This document shows, piece after piece, positions 40,765 to 51,100 of a stretch of DNA of 64,000 bases. The notes under the pieces were generated by a model that did no database searches, was not told the origin of the DNA, and was given only the letters and a program-made list of their open reading frames with translations. Where the stretch lies: assembly GCA_031213475.1 (NCBI GenBank), contig JARUPZ010000006.1, positions 2,757,501 through 2,821,500 on the forward strand. Direction: 5' to 3'. The DNA comes from Nereocystis luetkeana. Taxonomy: Eukaryota > Sar > Phaeophyceae > Laminariales > Laminariaceae. Every line of letters starts with the position of its first letter. Within the stretch, counting starts at the first letter, position 1. A program made the translations under genes and the position numbers.

Positions 40765-41525
40765 GGACACATATGTCTAGACAGTTGGGTTCGCCTTGAC
40801 ACCTGTGTTGCACTGCCCACAAAACACACAAACATATCCCGACAACGAAAATGGCAGTGGAACCACGTCTGCCGCCATTCGTTTCCTGAAGACATTTGTT
40901 TTTTTTGCGCTAGCTCCGAACATTTCCATCGAGGCAAACATTGTCCGGATATAAGCTTCTTGGTACACTCCCGTGAGTGTGGGAAGGCGACAGCACATTT
41001 CGCGTCCTCCTTCAGGGCGGACCTCGTTGCTGAAGCTCGAAAATGTGTTTCCAGGCGCTTAGATTTGCTGATTCTGGTACGGTAAGCGAGTATTTGTTTT
41101 CTAATATATTCCGAGAAGGAGAAAACATACTCAGTCCGACCCCTGGGTTCCTCCTGCTCGTCCCACAGCAAAAACAAAAATACTAGGCTGCAGAGCCAGA
41201 AACCGAGCATTCAAGCGTCTGGAACCACATTTTCAAACTTCAACGACGAGATCGGCCCCGAAGGAGGACACCAAGAGTGCTGTTGCGTTGGCACACCCAC
41301 GGGAGTGCACCAAAGAGCTCATATCCGATCTGCGAAAAATTGGCTCGATGGCAACGTTTGGAGCTGGAGTACAAAAACGAAAAGACTTCGAAAAAAAAAC
41401 GCGGCAGACGTGCTTCCGTAGTCTTTGTTGTCGGGACTCTGGCCATATCATTTGTTTGGCGGGAGGTGTTATCGTACAGCCTTGGCAGACAGACAGCTTG
41501 ACACTGACATGTCTCATCTTGGACG
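40765..41525. repeat. Long foldback (inverted repeat) element
   Basis: The left arm (about 40797-41068) and right arm (about 41212-41470) are imperfect reverse complements of about 265 bp around a ~145-bp loop. Matching blocks include TCCCGACAACGAAA / TCCCGACAACAAAG and CACTCCCGTG.GTGTG. The 185-codon ORF across one arm has no domain and is probably a by-product. A transcript would form a long hairpin. Confidence 0.65.
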
Positions 41526-41978
41526 AAAAGGCAAGCTAATTATATGGTATAATCGTCGAGGGGGGATTCCAAAAATGTTCTAAACAGTAAAAAGGAAGAG
41601 CGAGGGGCACTGTATATTCACGCCCGGGGTACAAGAAACGGGACGAAATCGGGTCGGAATTGTATCGTAAACCCGTCGAAACTTCCTACGCTGAAATTGT
41701 ATCCGTGGAGGGAGTTTCGATGTTAAATCAAGGCGGAGCAGGTGCGGGGCATCGTGGCACTGTTGCGACACGCAGCATGACCCACTTCCAACACACAGCG
41801 CACAGAAAACACACACAGCACGCACATAAAATCCTCAGAGTACAGCACATAATGCACACAGCCCACAGGGAAAACAAGACACACAACAGGCGCACATAAC
41901 GCGGGAAATTGTACGCCGCGCAGAGGGCGTACAACCAATGCAAACCACACACCTATCTTGGCAGAAAGACACAGCGCT
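41526..41978. other. Non-coding stretch with CA-rich low complexity
   Basis: 41790-41950 is built of CACA/GCACA-type words. No gene seen. Confidence 0.45.
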
Positions 41979-42345
41979 GGTATACTACTGGTTCCCTACC
42001 TCTCCAAGTGAGCTTTGAGAATCCTAGACTGGTCGCAAACTACGCTGATATTCTCGTGGGTCGCTAACGTTCCAAGCAAGTCTAGGGAATTCTAAGGCGG
42101 TGGGAAATCGCTGGGATACAGGTGGGTTGCTACAGCTCCAAATCATGTCGGGAATCCCCGAGTGGTGGAACCGCAACAAATGGTATACTGGTAGGTCGCT
42201 GCCTCTCCAAACAGTGTAGGGAACCCTAGACGGGTGGGAACGCGCTGGTACACTGTTGGGTCTCTGCCGCTCCAAATCAGTCTCGGAAATCTTAGGTTTG
42301 GTGAGATATCGCTGGTATACACAGGTGGCAGCAAACCCCAATATG
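41979..42345. repeat. Minisatellite, 66-67 bp unit, about 5.5 copies
   Basis: Units start near 41979, 42047, 42114, 42182, 42247 and 42314, each with GGTATAC.GGT, CTCCAA and AGGGAA..CTA.. GGTGGGAA blocks. The period is close to a multiple of three, which keeps a 216-codon antisense frame open by repetition. Confidence 0.8.
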
Positions 42346-42424
42346 TTAGGTAAGACTTTAAACAAGACCGGGTCCTGAGCACAACTGTTGATAGGCCTGT
42401 AAGAGTATGTAACCAAGCACGTCT

Positions 42425-42705
42425 GTCGTTCCCATCGTTGCCTCGGCAAGCAATGCTGCGAGACACGCCTTATCAAGGTCATAGCGAGTGGGGAAGGTTT
42501 TCCCGCTGGATATAGAGCCAGAGTCATCCTGAAGGATGATTCCTTCTTCCTGCTGCGTCTCACGGTGAGGCTCGGGCGTGGCGAAAGAGTTGGGTCGTAC
42601 GTGATGCACCCAGCACCGATACCTATGATGCGCGCGTTTTGTTTAGGCAGCAGCGGCAGAGCAGTATAACCCAATCGGGATGCCCGTGCGCGGAAGGGAC
42701 GATAT
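42425..42705 (+). repeat. Dispersed repeat E', copy 2
   Basis: Matches 11262-11548 in the same orientation (CCTCGGCAAGCAATGCTGCG, AGTTGGGTCGTACGTGATGC). Confidence 0.7.
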
Positions 42706-42810
42706 TCAAATCACGACTTTGGGGACGTTTTTCAGCAAACCCCGTATGTCCGCCCTCGCGTTTCGAGTTCCAGATAGGGTCGGGGATAGGGTTTGATGTT
42801 GGTGTTTTTG

Positions 42811-42918
42811 CGGGGAACTATAGTCAATACCCCTGGTAGGACCTATGGTGAATTTAAAATCCTATATATTTGACCACTTTGAAAGACAATATTTGGCCCT
42901 ATTAACTATGCCCCCCCG
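42811..42918 (-). mobile_element. ~115-bp MITE, copy C
   Basis: Same ends as copies A and B, more diverged, and lacking the internal TACCAGG heptamer present in both, which makes it the informative pre-insertion state. Confidence 0.75.
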
Positions 42919-44531
42919 TAGTAATTGTCAGTCCCCGGGGCTGTGAGATTCACCGCGACGGGCGTTTACGTGATGTTGACATTTTATGGGTTTAATCAGC
43001 AAGAAATATCCTGCCGCAAGAGCTAAGCTGTTGTTGAACTCTGGTCTGTGGGAGTCGGTGTGGGTGATTTGAACAAAAAATGCGAAACGCAACGCCCTAA
43101 ACCCGGGAATGGCTCTTGCACGTCGCCGTCGTAGTCAATTCATCACATTTCGCTTACGTGGTCGTGACTGTAAGTTCCTAACCTAGACAACAGTCTAGCT
43201 TCGCCGGAAAGAGACTGGTTTCGACGACAAAAAGAGGAGGGAGACGGTAGACATAGCGTCGACTAGCGAGCCAAACGGATTGGGCGCATCCTGCGCGATG
43301 ATTTTGGTTCTTCGGATCGGAACCCCCAACTGCCAAGAACATTTTTTAACCAAAACGGGGAACAAGGGGCACATACTACTGGAAGCGAGTCGCAACGAGA
43401 GCACGTACAAACAGCGGGCTGGTTGCGCTTAGGCGGCGAGGTGGCCATACGCAAGGTCAGTAAGATGGCACATAAAGGCCGACAAACTGCACGCACACAA
43501 TCACGAGAGCAACACTCATTATTGTTAATATTATTTTGCGATGCAGTGGTATATACCAGTGATACAACTGGTGGTCCGGTGTCTGTTGCGCGCATTTCCT
43601 TGCACAAAAGCACTCTTAGTGTGACTTGCACCGGACGAATCCACAAGACACAAATGTTTAGATAACTCGACAGCTGTTAAACAAACATAACTCAGGTCGA
43701 ATTTTTAGCCACAGCCAACATGAAGGCCTATTCAGCGTCAAAGACTTCACGTCATCAACAGCTGTTGGAAGTAGAAGAAAAAGTCAAACATTGTAGATCG
43801 TTGGGCATCTAGGAGTATGGCCACCTGGAAAAGGCCGCGGACTTGAACGCTTTGCGGTGCCGCGGCCTCAAACTCGTGTGAAAGCGGTAGATGTGCCACA
43901 TGTTGAAGGTCCCCACGCAGGAAAATTTTGAAAGTGGTGACGAGTCTTCCCCCAGTCGAGTCATTTGCACCCGATGATATCGACGTAGCCCGTAACAACA
44001 ACGCCGAGCGTAACACAAAAAGGATCATAATATCGCAGTTCAACCCCCCTTGTTTCCTCGGGCGATGATTTATCGTTACTTTTTCGTCCTCCACCGCCCC
44101 CCGCATGTGTCGGCCCCGCGGTAGAATGCGAGGTTGTCGGCTCCCTCCCCGTGGTTGACAAACACATAGGGCCGCTACGGGCGCACAAATCAATGGTGGA
44201 TGCGACACAGAATGCAAGGAAATGTGTGTCAACCACTAAACCGTCGCACAATAAAAAAGTGGGTGGATGTGGAGGTTGGAGAGTCAAGATAAGGTGAACC
44301 AACCAGTAAAACGCGACAACAGTTCCTATTAAATGTCTGCCCTCACCCAAGCCAATTGGTCTCCGCAGGCATGCAGAACAGTCGTGTCATGTCACAGCTT
44401 TACTGAATTGGTTGAAACCCCTAGACGTGGTGAAGTAGAGCATGTGTTGCGGTAATACTGAAATACCTTGTACCTGGTAGTATTCACGAATCCGGTGTGT
44501 ATATGTGGTGTGTTCCGGATACGATACAAAT
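42919..44531. other. Non-coding stretch
   Basis: Overlapping ORFs on the minus strand (for example 43646-43263 and 44232-43747) contain no recognisable domain and have no splice-supported model. One TACCTGGTA at 44471-44479. Confidence 0.4.
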
Positions 44532-44585
44532 TGTACGAGTACCAGGTATATACTGTACGAGTACCTGGTATATAGTGCTCTAATT
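44532..44585 (+). repeat. Short tandem pair carrying two opposite scars
   Basis: TGTACGAGTACCAGGTATATA (from 44532) is followed by TGTACGAGTACCTGGTATATA (from 44564). The units are identical except for the central base of the scar. Confidence 0.7.
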
Positions 44586-47500
44586 GATGCCAGATATACG
44601 CCAATGTTTGGCCTGGGGATATCTTCATGTAAGGCACGGCGAGGTTAGAATCGGTTTCCACTATCCCCACCGTCGTACCTCTCTGATTTTCATTTCCAAT
44701 CAATGCAAAGTTTCTGTCTATCTATGGTGAGAATGCAATTGCCCGACTTCTGTTGTACCAACAGAAAAGGGACGATCATGGATATCACCTAACCCCTGCG
44801 AGAATATCAGTAGGGGTCTGCAAATAGCCCTGCTACTTGGACTCTGCGCCCCGCTCAACGCATACATGCCTGCATCAAAACCATGAACCACTCGCCTCCC
44901 AGGCTACGCTCACCCACGATCAGTCGGAGTCTGCCATCAAGATGTTGCGTTTTCTCAATGGTACCATTGTTTGTTCACCTGATCACATTCCGGAGACCGC
45001 AGCCCCCCACACACACACTCATAGTCGCTTGCCCAAGACATCGACCCCCACTTCTATTAGTTCCAAACTTAAATCGGGTCCTCCATATTCCATCTTACAT
45101 ATACATAGTAAACCTCAACTAAAATCGCATTTGGCGCCCTATCTCCCTTTTTTTTGCATCGTTGCATCGCTAGGTCCTCCCGCGGCTGCGTTTATTTTAC
45201 CGCCGATTCTACGTTGAGCGAGGTGCTCTTAGTATCAGCCCTACACTCTCTATTGCCCCCCTTCTCCGGCATCTAAATTAATATTACAACGTAGCTATTC
45301 CCCTCCTCCGGCGGTTTGCGGCCTAAACTTATAGTCGACAGGTTATATTCCGTTCCATTTGGGGAGAATCGCCTGCTCCGCCCACTCGGGCATCCTCCCC
45401 TCCTGAAAACTACCGAACAACCCCCCCCCCAACAACTCGCTCCAATGCCCTTATTTCTCCTGATGCTTCCCCTTGTGCTCGACCGTTGCCCAGAATCACC
45501 AGCTACGCCCCACTTCTGTTCCATGATCATTTTTCCATCCTTGTATAAAGATGGATGCACCTTGTCCGCCTCTTTTTTCTCGCCCCTTCTCAATTTCTGC
45601 GCCCCCCCGCCCTGGATTGCCCGCGTCACTTGTTTCCTTGTTGTAGTCGATGCCGACATCCCTTATAGTGTTTACATGTGCAACCGAACCTGCTGCTGTA
45701 GACCTCCGCCGCTAAGGAGGTAGCGCCTATTGAGAACGTTTTGGAAGGGCTTTATATCTCATCCAAACAATGACGTAGCCACATCCCGGTTACAGCCCGA
45801 TGCATACGAGGAATGCACGTCATTGTCTTGTTTCGCAACATGCCGTGGCATGTCGCCACCTGTAGCAAACCCTTCCACGGATTGTTCTACCGACTACCAC
45901 GGAATATTCCGTGGTCCTCCACTGCATATCATGGAACCCTGACCCTAATCTAGGTACCGTAGACGCTGGGGCGACTCGGGGGGTGCCATGACATGCCGTG
46001 AGGGTGCCATAGAGTACTGTGACGGCTGCCGGGCCCGTTGCCATGGTACTAACCGTGCCATGATGCGGCATCCCCCACGGCGCCAGATGGAATCGTTTGT
46101 CACGCCATGGCATGCCATGGCATTCCATGGGTTGTACCATGTCCATGCCGCGAGAACGTCAAATAGTGTGAAGCCCTGATGCGTACTCTGAAGGCCTAGA
46201 CTAGGTATACAACATTGTCGTTAGACATTAGAAGAATAACATAACGACGATTGTTGGTTAATAAGCCCCTTTGTTTGTAAGACGAATTTACTCTAGATAT
46301 GCCAAACCTCTATCGTAGGACCCGCCTGCTACTCCCTCACCCCCCCCCCCCCCTCCTCCACCCCGCCACTTCCCTGTAGTGATCAGTAGTGGTACCGTTT
46401 GAATACAGTTCCACTTTTACTTTATCGCCGCGATCGGCTGTCCAGCTGCCCCCAGCTCGTGTTTACCATTGTATCCGTCGTTCCTTTACTGCCTTTGGGC
46501 TCTTTGTGGCGTTCCCAGACTACCGTCGCCTCCCCTCCTTTACTTTTCATGAATATCCCCTCCCAGTAGTAGGCACGAACTCCGATCGGCCCCAGATGTT
46601 CTATAGCTAAGCCTCCAACCCCATCATTGTTTCATGATTCGCTTGTGAAAGAGTTTCGTTCAAATAAAATAGACTTCGCAAAGATTCCGCATCAACAAGG
46701 CCCGGCCACTTCATGGGAGCATCGTTCGGTATTCACGAACACCTTGATTTTGTGGAGGGGAATCACTGTACGTGATCGGGTGTAAGTAGGTTCGTGACAA
46801 TAATGCGATGTTTACTCTTTTTTTCTCCGCCTCCCACTTGATGAAACGCCATCCCCAACCAATGCTCCCTAACCGACCGTAGGATAGGCCAACGATACGC
46901 ACAAGGAAGAACTGTCGAGTGTTTCAGCAACGGCATCAAGCTGTCCGCATTCAAACATGTTGGTTACTCGTTGTGTATAGAGTTATCTCTGCGATATCTA
47001 ATTCCGTCTTCAGAAGACATTGGGAGAAAGCGAGAGACTAATGCCTTGGGTCTCCATACGTCCAAATCAAAGATTTAATCGGTAATCATTCTGCTTTCGT
47101 TTCCAAACTAGGTCCTGCATAGAGTCGCCCGATAGCCGGAATATCTATACACTTTTCTAAAACATCAAGAACACACTTCTCGCTCTGTGTGCCTCCCCTC
47201 TGCCTGCTATGATGAAGGATTGCAGGGAACTTCGATACTCTATCCGACAGGAAGCTTTCACAATGAAACTTTTTAAGATGGTGCTTTCGATAGGCCACGT
47301 GTCGGCGATAACATCCACACCGCTGATACAAACCACAAGCTCGTCGGCAACGCCTTCGGTTTTGTTTCAAGGAGAACCAGGTGCACGCAACGATTGAACT
47401 GAGGATATGTGCAAGCCCCTGCGATTGAAGGTCCCTGCTATTCCTACCCACCAGATGTCTGAATCGCTTCGAAGTTTGGTAAAAATGTTGGGTATCAAGA

Positions 47501-47964
47501 GCAATGCATATAACAATAACGTTGACGAATACCTGGTACAGGGTGTCTTCAACAGTAAGCTGCATTTCTTGAATTTCGTCCGAAGAACTCGTTCCCAGTC
47601 AAGGGTTACCGCAGAACTGGGACTCACATCGCAGAGTCAATACACAACGCTTCGAACGGGATCAGTTTTTCAGTGAGATCACTGCAATGCTAGGCCACCC
47701 TCGAACGCATGAAAGCTGGACCTTTACCGTACTTGATACGGGAACCGGGCACTGTTACGTAGTTCGCCCGCTTACTTTTGTGCGCAAACGCACGATCTTT
47801 GACGTGCTATACGGCGCCTGTAATCATTGACTCAGGACCTTATAGCTTACTCGCGTATGCTCTCAAAAACAAAGTTGTTGGTGGGTACTTGTTTGGCCCT
47901 ATTTTCAACGGATCACACGCAACGTACTCAGGCAACACTCTGATCGCTCGCCTTTAACTGCCCT
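44586..47964. other. Long stretch without a supported gene
   Basis: Contains a C-rich region (45410-45720), a cluster of CCATGGCATG-type words with two 18-bp palindromes (45897-45914 and 46104-46121), a poly(C) run near 46340 and a TACCTGGTA at 47530-47538. ORFs up to about 160 codons (for example 47565-47086 on the minus strand) show no family features. Upstream exons of the gene at 48 kb could lie at its right end but I cannot define them. Confidence 0.4.
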
Positions 47965-50111
47965 TTGTGTGGACTCATTGACTTCAATCTCCGGGTATGC
48001 TCAATAGGCAAACTCCAGTCGCCCAATGCGTTGTCGGCTCAAGACCCGGTCCTTGGATTCAACGCCGTATTCCCCCCTGTACCCTCGTGCCTATCGAGCG
48101 TCATCCTGGTCATCTATGTTCAAAGCTTAGATATGTTGAACCACCGTGAGATGTACGAGGATATGTACGGGCCTTTCGTCGGGGGTATCGACTTTTACGT
48201 GGATGGCACGTGGTGCGACCCTCGTGCGTCAGGTGGAGGGGGGCCGTGCTATGGTCAACCACTCAACAGGTAAGTAGATGAAGGAAGGACGACACTCTGC
48301 CAATTTCAGCTGGGCCGTGACTTGCACCACGTATCATATTTAAGTGGCTTGAGTAGGTATATGCGATTGTGCGCACATCGTTTCGTGGCCGTCACCTACG
48401 GACATTGGGGCGTAATTTACTCAGCGTTGCTAAACTCAGCGCGTATAATCCAACCCTACGTGACATATATGCGTCGGATAAGTCTTGACAGCGGGACACT
48501 TAGGCAAGCGTAATGGGCGTTCGACTAGTACTTTGCAGGTACGCCTTGATGCGGACATGTGTCAATTGAATGCGTTGAATCGACGTTATCCCCGCAGTGT
48601 CGCACGAACGAAACTTGCAATCTCACCCAACCCACTGCTGTGCGGGAGGTCGTCACGATGCCGCACGTGTATACCAGGTGATGTGTAATACCCCGTTTAC
48701 GATCGCCTGGATTGCGCCGTCGCTGAATATGTTGCAGGTCTACCCTGCCGGACTGGGTGAACGTCGTCGACGGAAACGGGGGTGGGTGGATGATGCAGAA
48801 ATCCTTCATCCATGCGACCTCGGTTACTCGAGAAGTTGGGGAGCATGTCGGGTATCTGTTCATGACAGACGATGTCTTGCTTAACATCGGCCAACTTTCT
48901 CGGGCAGTCAATGAGTCGGGCTGCGATGTTATTTGGCGTTCTGCCACGACAAACTGTGAGGACGTTCTAGACGAAAGCCAGCACAACTTAGGAAAACACA
49001 GGCGCGTTGGGATTATGCAACGCTTCCGACATGAAACAAATGTTTTTTTCAAACACTCCGACGAACAATTCCGGGCGCAGCTCACCCAAAATATGGGCAG
49101 TCCGTCGACGTACTGCATGGGCACCCAGAACGACTTCCTCTACATGCCGATGTCGATGGCCGCGAAGTGGTCGAGGGTGTCTCAACAAATGACAGATGCG
49201 GGGCTTATCTTCACGTTCTCTTTCTACACTGCCATTTTTGGGATCGCTCGGATGGAAGATATGGTCGTCTTGCGGTCCAACTACTTGGGCCCTACACGTC
49301 GCTCCACGTCACTACTAAGAGGTGACCGTTCCCCAATAGACGCGTTCTACGATAGAGGGGGGAGGCATTCCGGCAACACTGATTCCTAAACGGCGTGACA
49401 CTACTGTTCGTCTTCGCCAAAGTGTCATTGAGCGAACTGCCGATTTGTTGGCGGTGCGTCGCTGATGACGCGTGGTACGATAAACATAGCACTTGTTCAA
49501 ACGATGGCCCTGAGCGGGCCAAACTAGCGCCCCATACAGTGACACTTCTACCCTAACCTGAGTCTATCGTTGGAACACCATCTGTGGTTTACCCAGTTGT
49601 ATGCGGAGTATAGTTTGGCTCGGGGATGTAAGTTTGTACATTTCCTCGGAATGACGTTTTTGGTAGTGTAAAGCGCTCCTTCAGGTGAGGAGCCTAATAC
49701 GCTTTAGGTGAAAAACCTAGCGTGGCCCTAGTCCTATTCCTATTCCCACGTGTCGGAGAGCAGGTTAAACATTCGCTATTGAATAGTACATGCCACGTCC
49801 AGATCTGTCTAATGTAGTCCCTGCTACCTTCGCCAATCCACCCTCTTGTCCCGATCGTGGACGTCTCAGGTGCCAAGTTCAAGGGTAGAGAACGCCCTTC
49901 TTGCTGGGAAGGCGGCAAGGACGTAAGCAAGCTGCTAGCGATGCACATCATCCACCCGAACAAGATGTCTTCTCATACTGCGTGGAACTTTGCTCAAACT
50001 CTGAACCCACCAGGGTCGCATTTGAACATTGTTTCACGCCCCGGCAACGATACCGTCAACGGCTTCGGCGGGGTTAAACGTGAAACCTCGGCCTTCTGGT
50101 GTGAAACCTGA
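47965..50111 (+). CDS. Putative glycosyltransferase-like protein, at least three exons
   Basis: Proposed exons are (47965 or later)-48269, 48738-49321 and 49870-50111. Intron 1 has a strong AG|GTAAGT donor and a TTGCAG acceptor, and the reading phase matches exactly. Intron 2 (GTGACC donor, TCTCAG acceptor) also keeps phase but is weaker. Exon 1 encodes a hydrophobic strand, SSVILVIYVQSLDML, and YGPFVGGIDFYVDG. Exon 2 encodes HVGYLFMTDDVLLN, whose acidic pair recalls the metal-binding DxD of GT-A glycosyltransferases, and NDFLYMPMSMAAKW. Exon 3 encodes AMHIIHPNKMSSH. By memory this layout resembles poorly characterised algal GT-like proteins. The N terminus is undefined and the product and activity are unproven. 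Confidence 0.5.
48270..48737 (+). other. Predicted intron 1 of the glycosyltransferase-like gene
   Basis: GTAAGT..TTGCAG, 468 nt, phase 2. Contains a near-scar TACCAGGTG at 48672-48680. Confidence 0.55.
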
Positions 50112-51100
50112 CGACCTGCACATCGCCGGCAATCGGTTGGATCGTATTCTCAAAAGGCGTTGGCCTCGGGACACTTGGAGCCTCCGGGTTCATTCAGACG
50201 GCCGAACGACATTGATTGTCGGAAAAAACACGGTGGGAGTTGGTAAATATGGGAGGACGACGTCGTCGAGGACACACTCTTCCGGGACTGACATATTGTA
50301 TTCGTCGTAAGACCTATGCCAATGGGACAACGAAATTTCAATAAAATGTTTGATTTCAAAGATACTCGCCAAAAAACATCCGAACGCGCATCCTACGGGC
50401 CACGTAAAGAAAGAAAGAGGTTCCTCACTTTTGGAAAAACCCGAAAAAAGCGAATTCGGGGCCGATGTTGGGCCAACATCGGCTTGAGAAAAACTCGGGC
50501 CGATCTTTGGTTCGAAGCGGCGAGATTCCGAGTCCTCGACAAACATCGATCAACATAACAAACGATTGCGTCAAGAATTCTTCACGGAGTGCGCTCGTTA
50601 GGGGCTCCGACCCACCCTAGGGTCACGGTCTTGACACCATGGCCGGTGTCCAGTGGCGGGAGTTGACCAGGCGTACGATAGAAACACATATGGCCTCTGG
50701 TTTACACAACACAGAAGACAAAAACTTCTCCATCCGTCTCGAATGGCAGAAAAAAAGACTTTTTTCAGGTTTGGGAGGATACCGTAGGACGCCGCCGGCA
50801 AGCTCTCGCCCCCTAGACCATGGATCTACCTGATATCTTCGAGGTCTTCATCTATATTCGTTGGCCTTGCCACATACCGAGCGGGTTGGCCGTGAGCTGA
50901 GTCTATGTCGAGATCGAGCATCGATCGTCGCACGAGCTGGTTTCGATCACCGTGTTTGCAACCAGAAAAAACAAATTGCGCCGCCTGCAACCGTTGTGTG
51001 GGGGGGGGGGGGCGTACTCATTGGTTCCTTGCCTTAGTCATTTGACCATCGACCACGCATCCCTTTCGAGACAGAGCACCGTTCCTACTCCAAATAGACA
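50112..51100. other. 3' flank of the gene, then non-coding
   Basis: AATAAA at 50340-50345, about 230 nt after the stop, is a possible polyadenylation signal. A G-run lies at 51000-51012. No further gene seen. Confidence 0.4.

Noticed and set aside
40653-41210. 185-codon minus-strand gene
   Set aside because: It spans one arm and the loop of a foldback repeat and shows no family features.
42024-42674. 216-codon minus-strand gene
   Set aside because: It lies across a minisatellite and repeat E'; the frame is open because of the repeat period.
45273-45723. Overlapping ORFs on both strands of 128 and 135 codons
   Set aside because: GC/pyrimidine-rich sequence keeps both strands open; no domain on either.
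48525-49124. 199-codon minus-strand ORF
   Set aside because: It is the antisense of the glycosyltransferase-like exon 2, which has recognisable motifs and phase-compatible splice sites.
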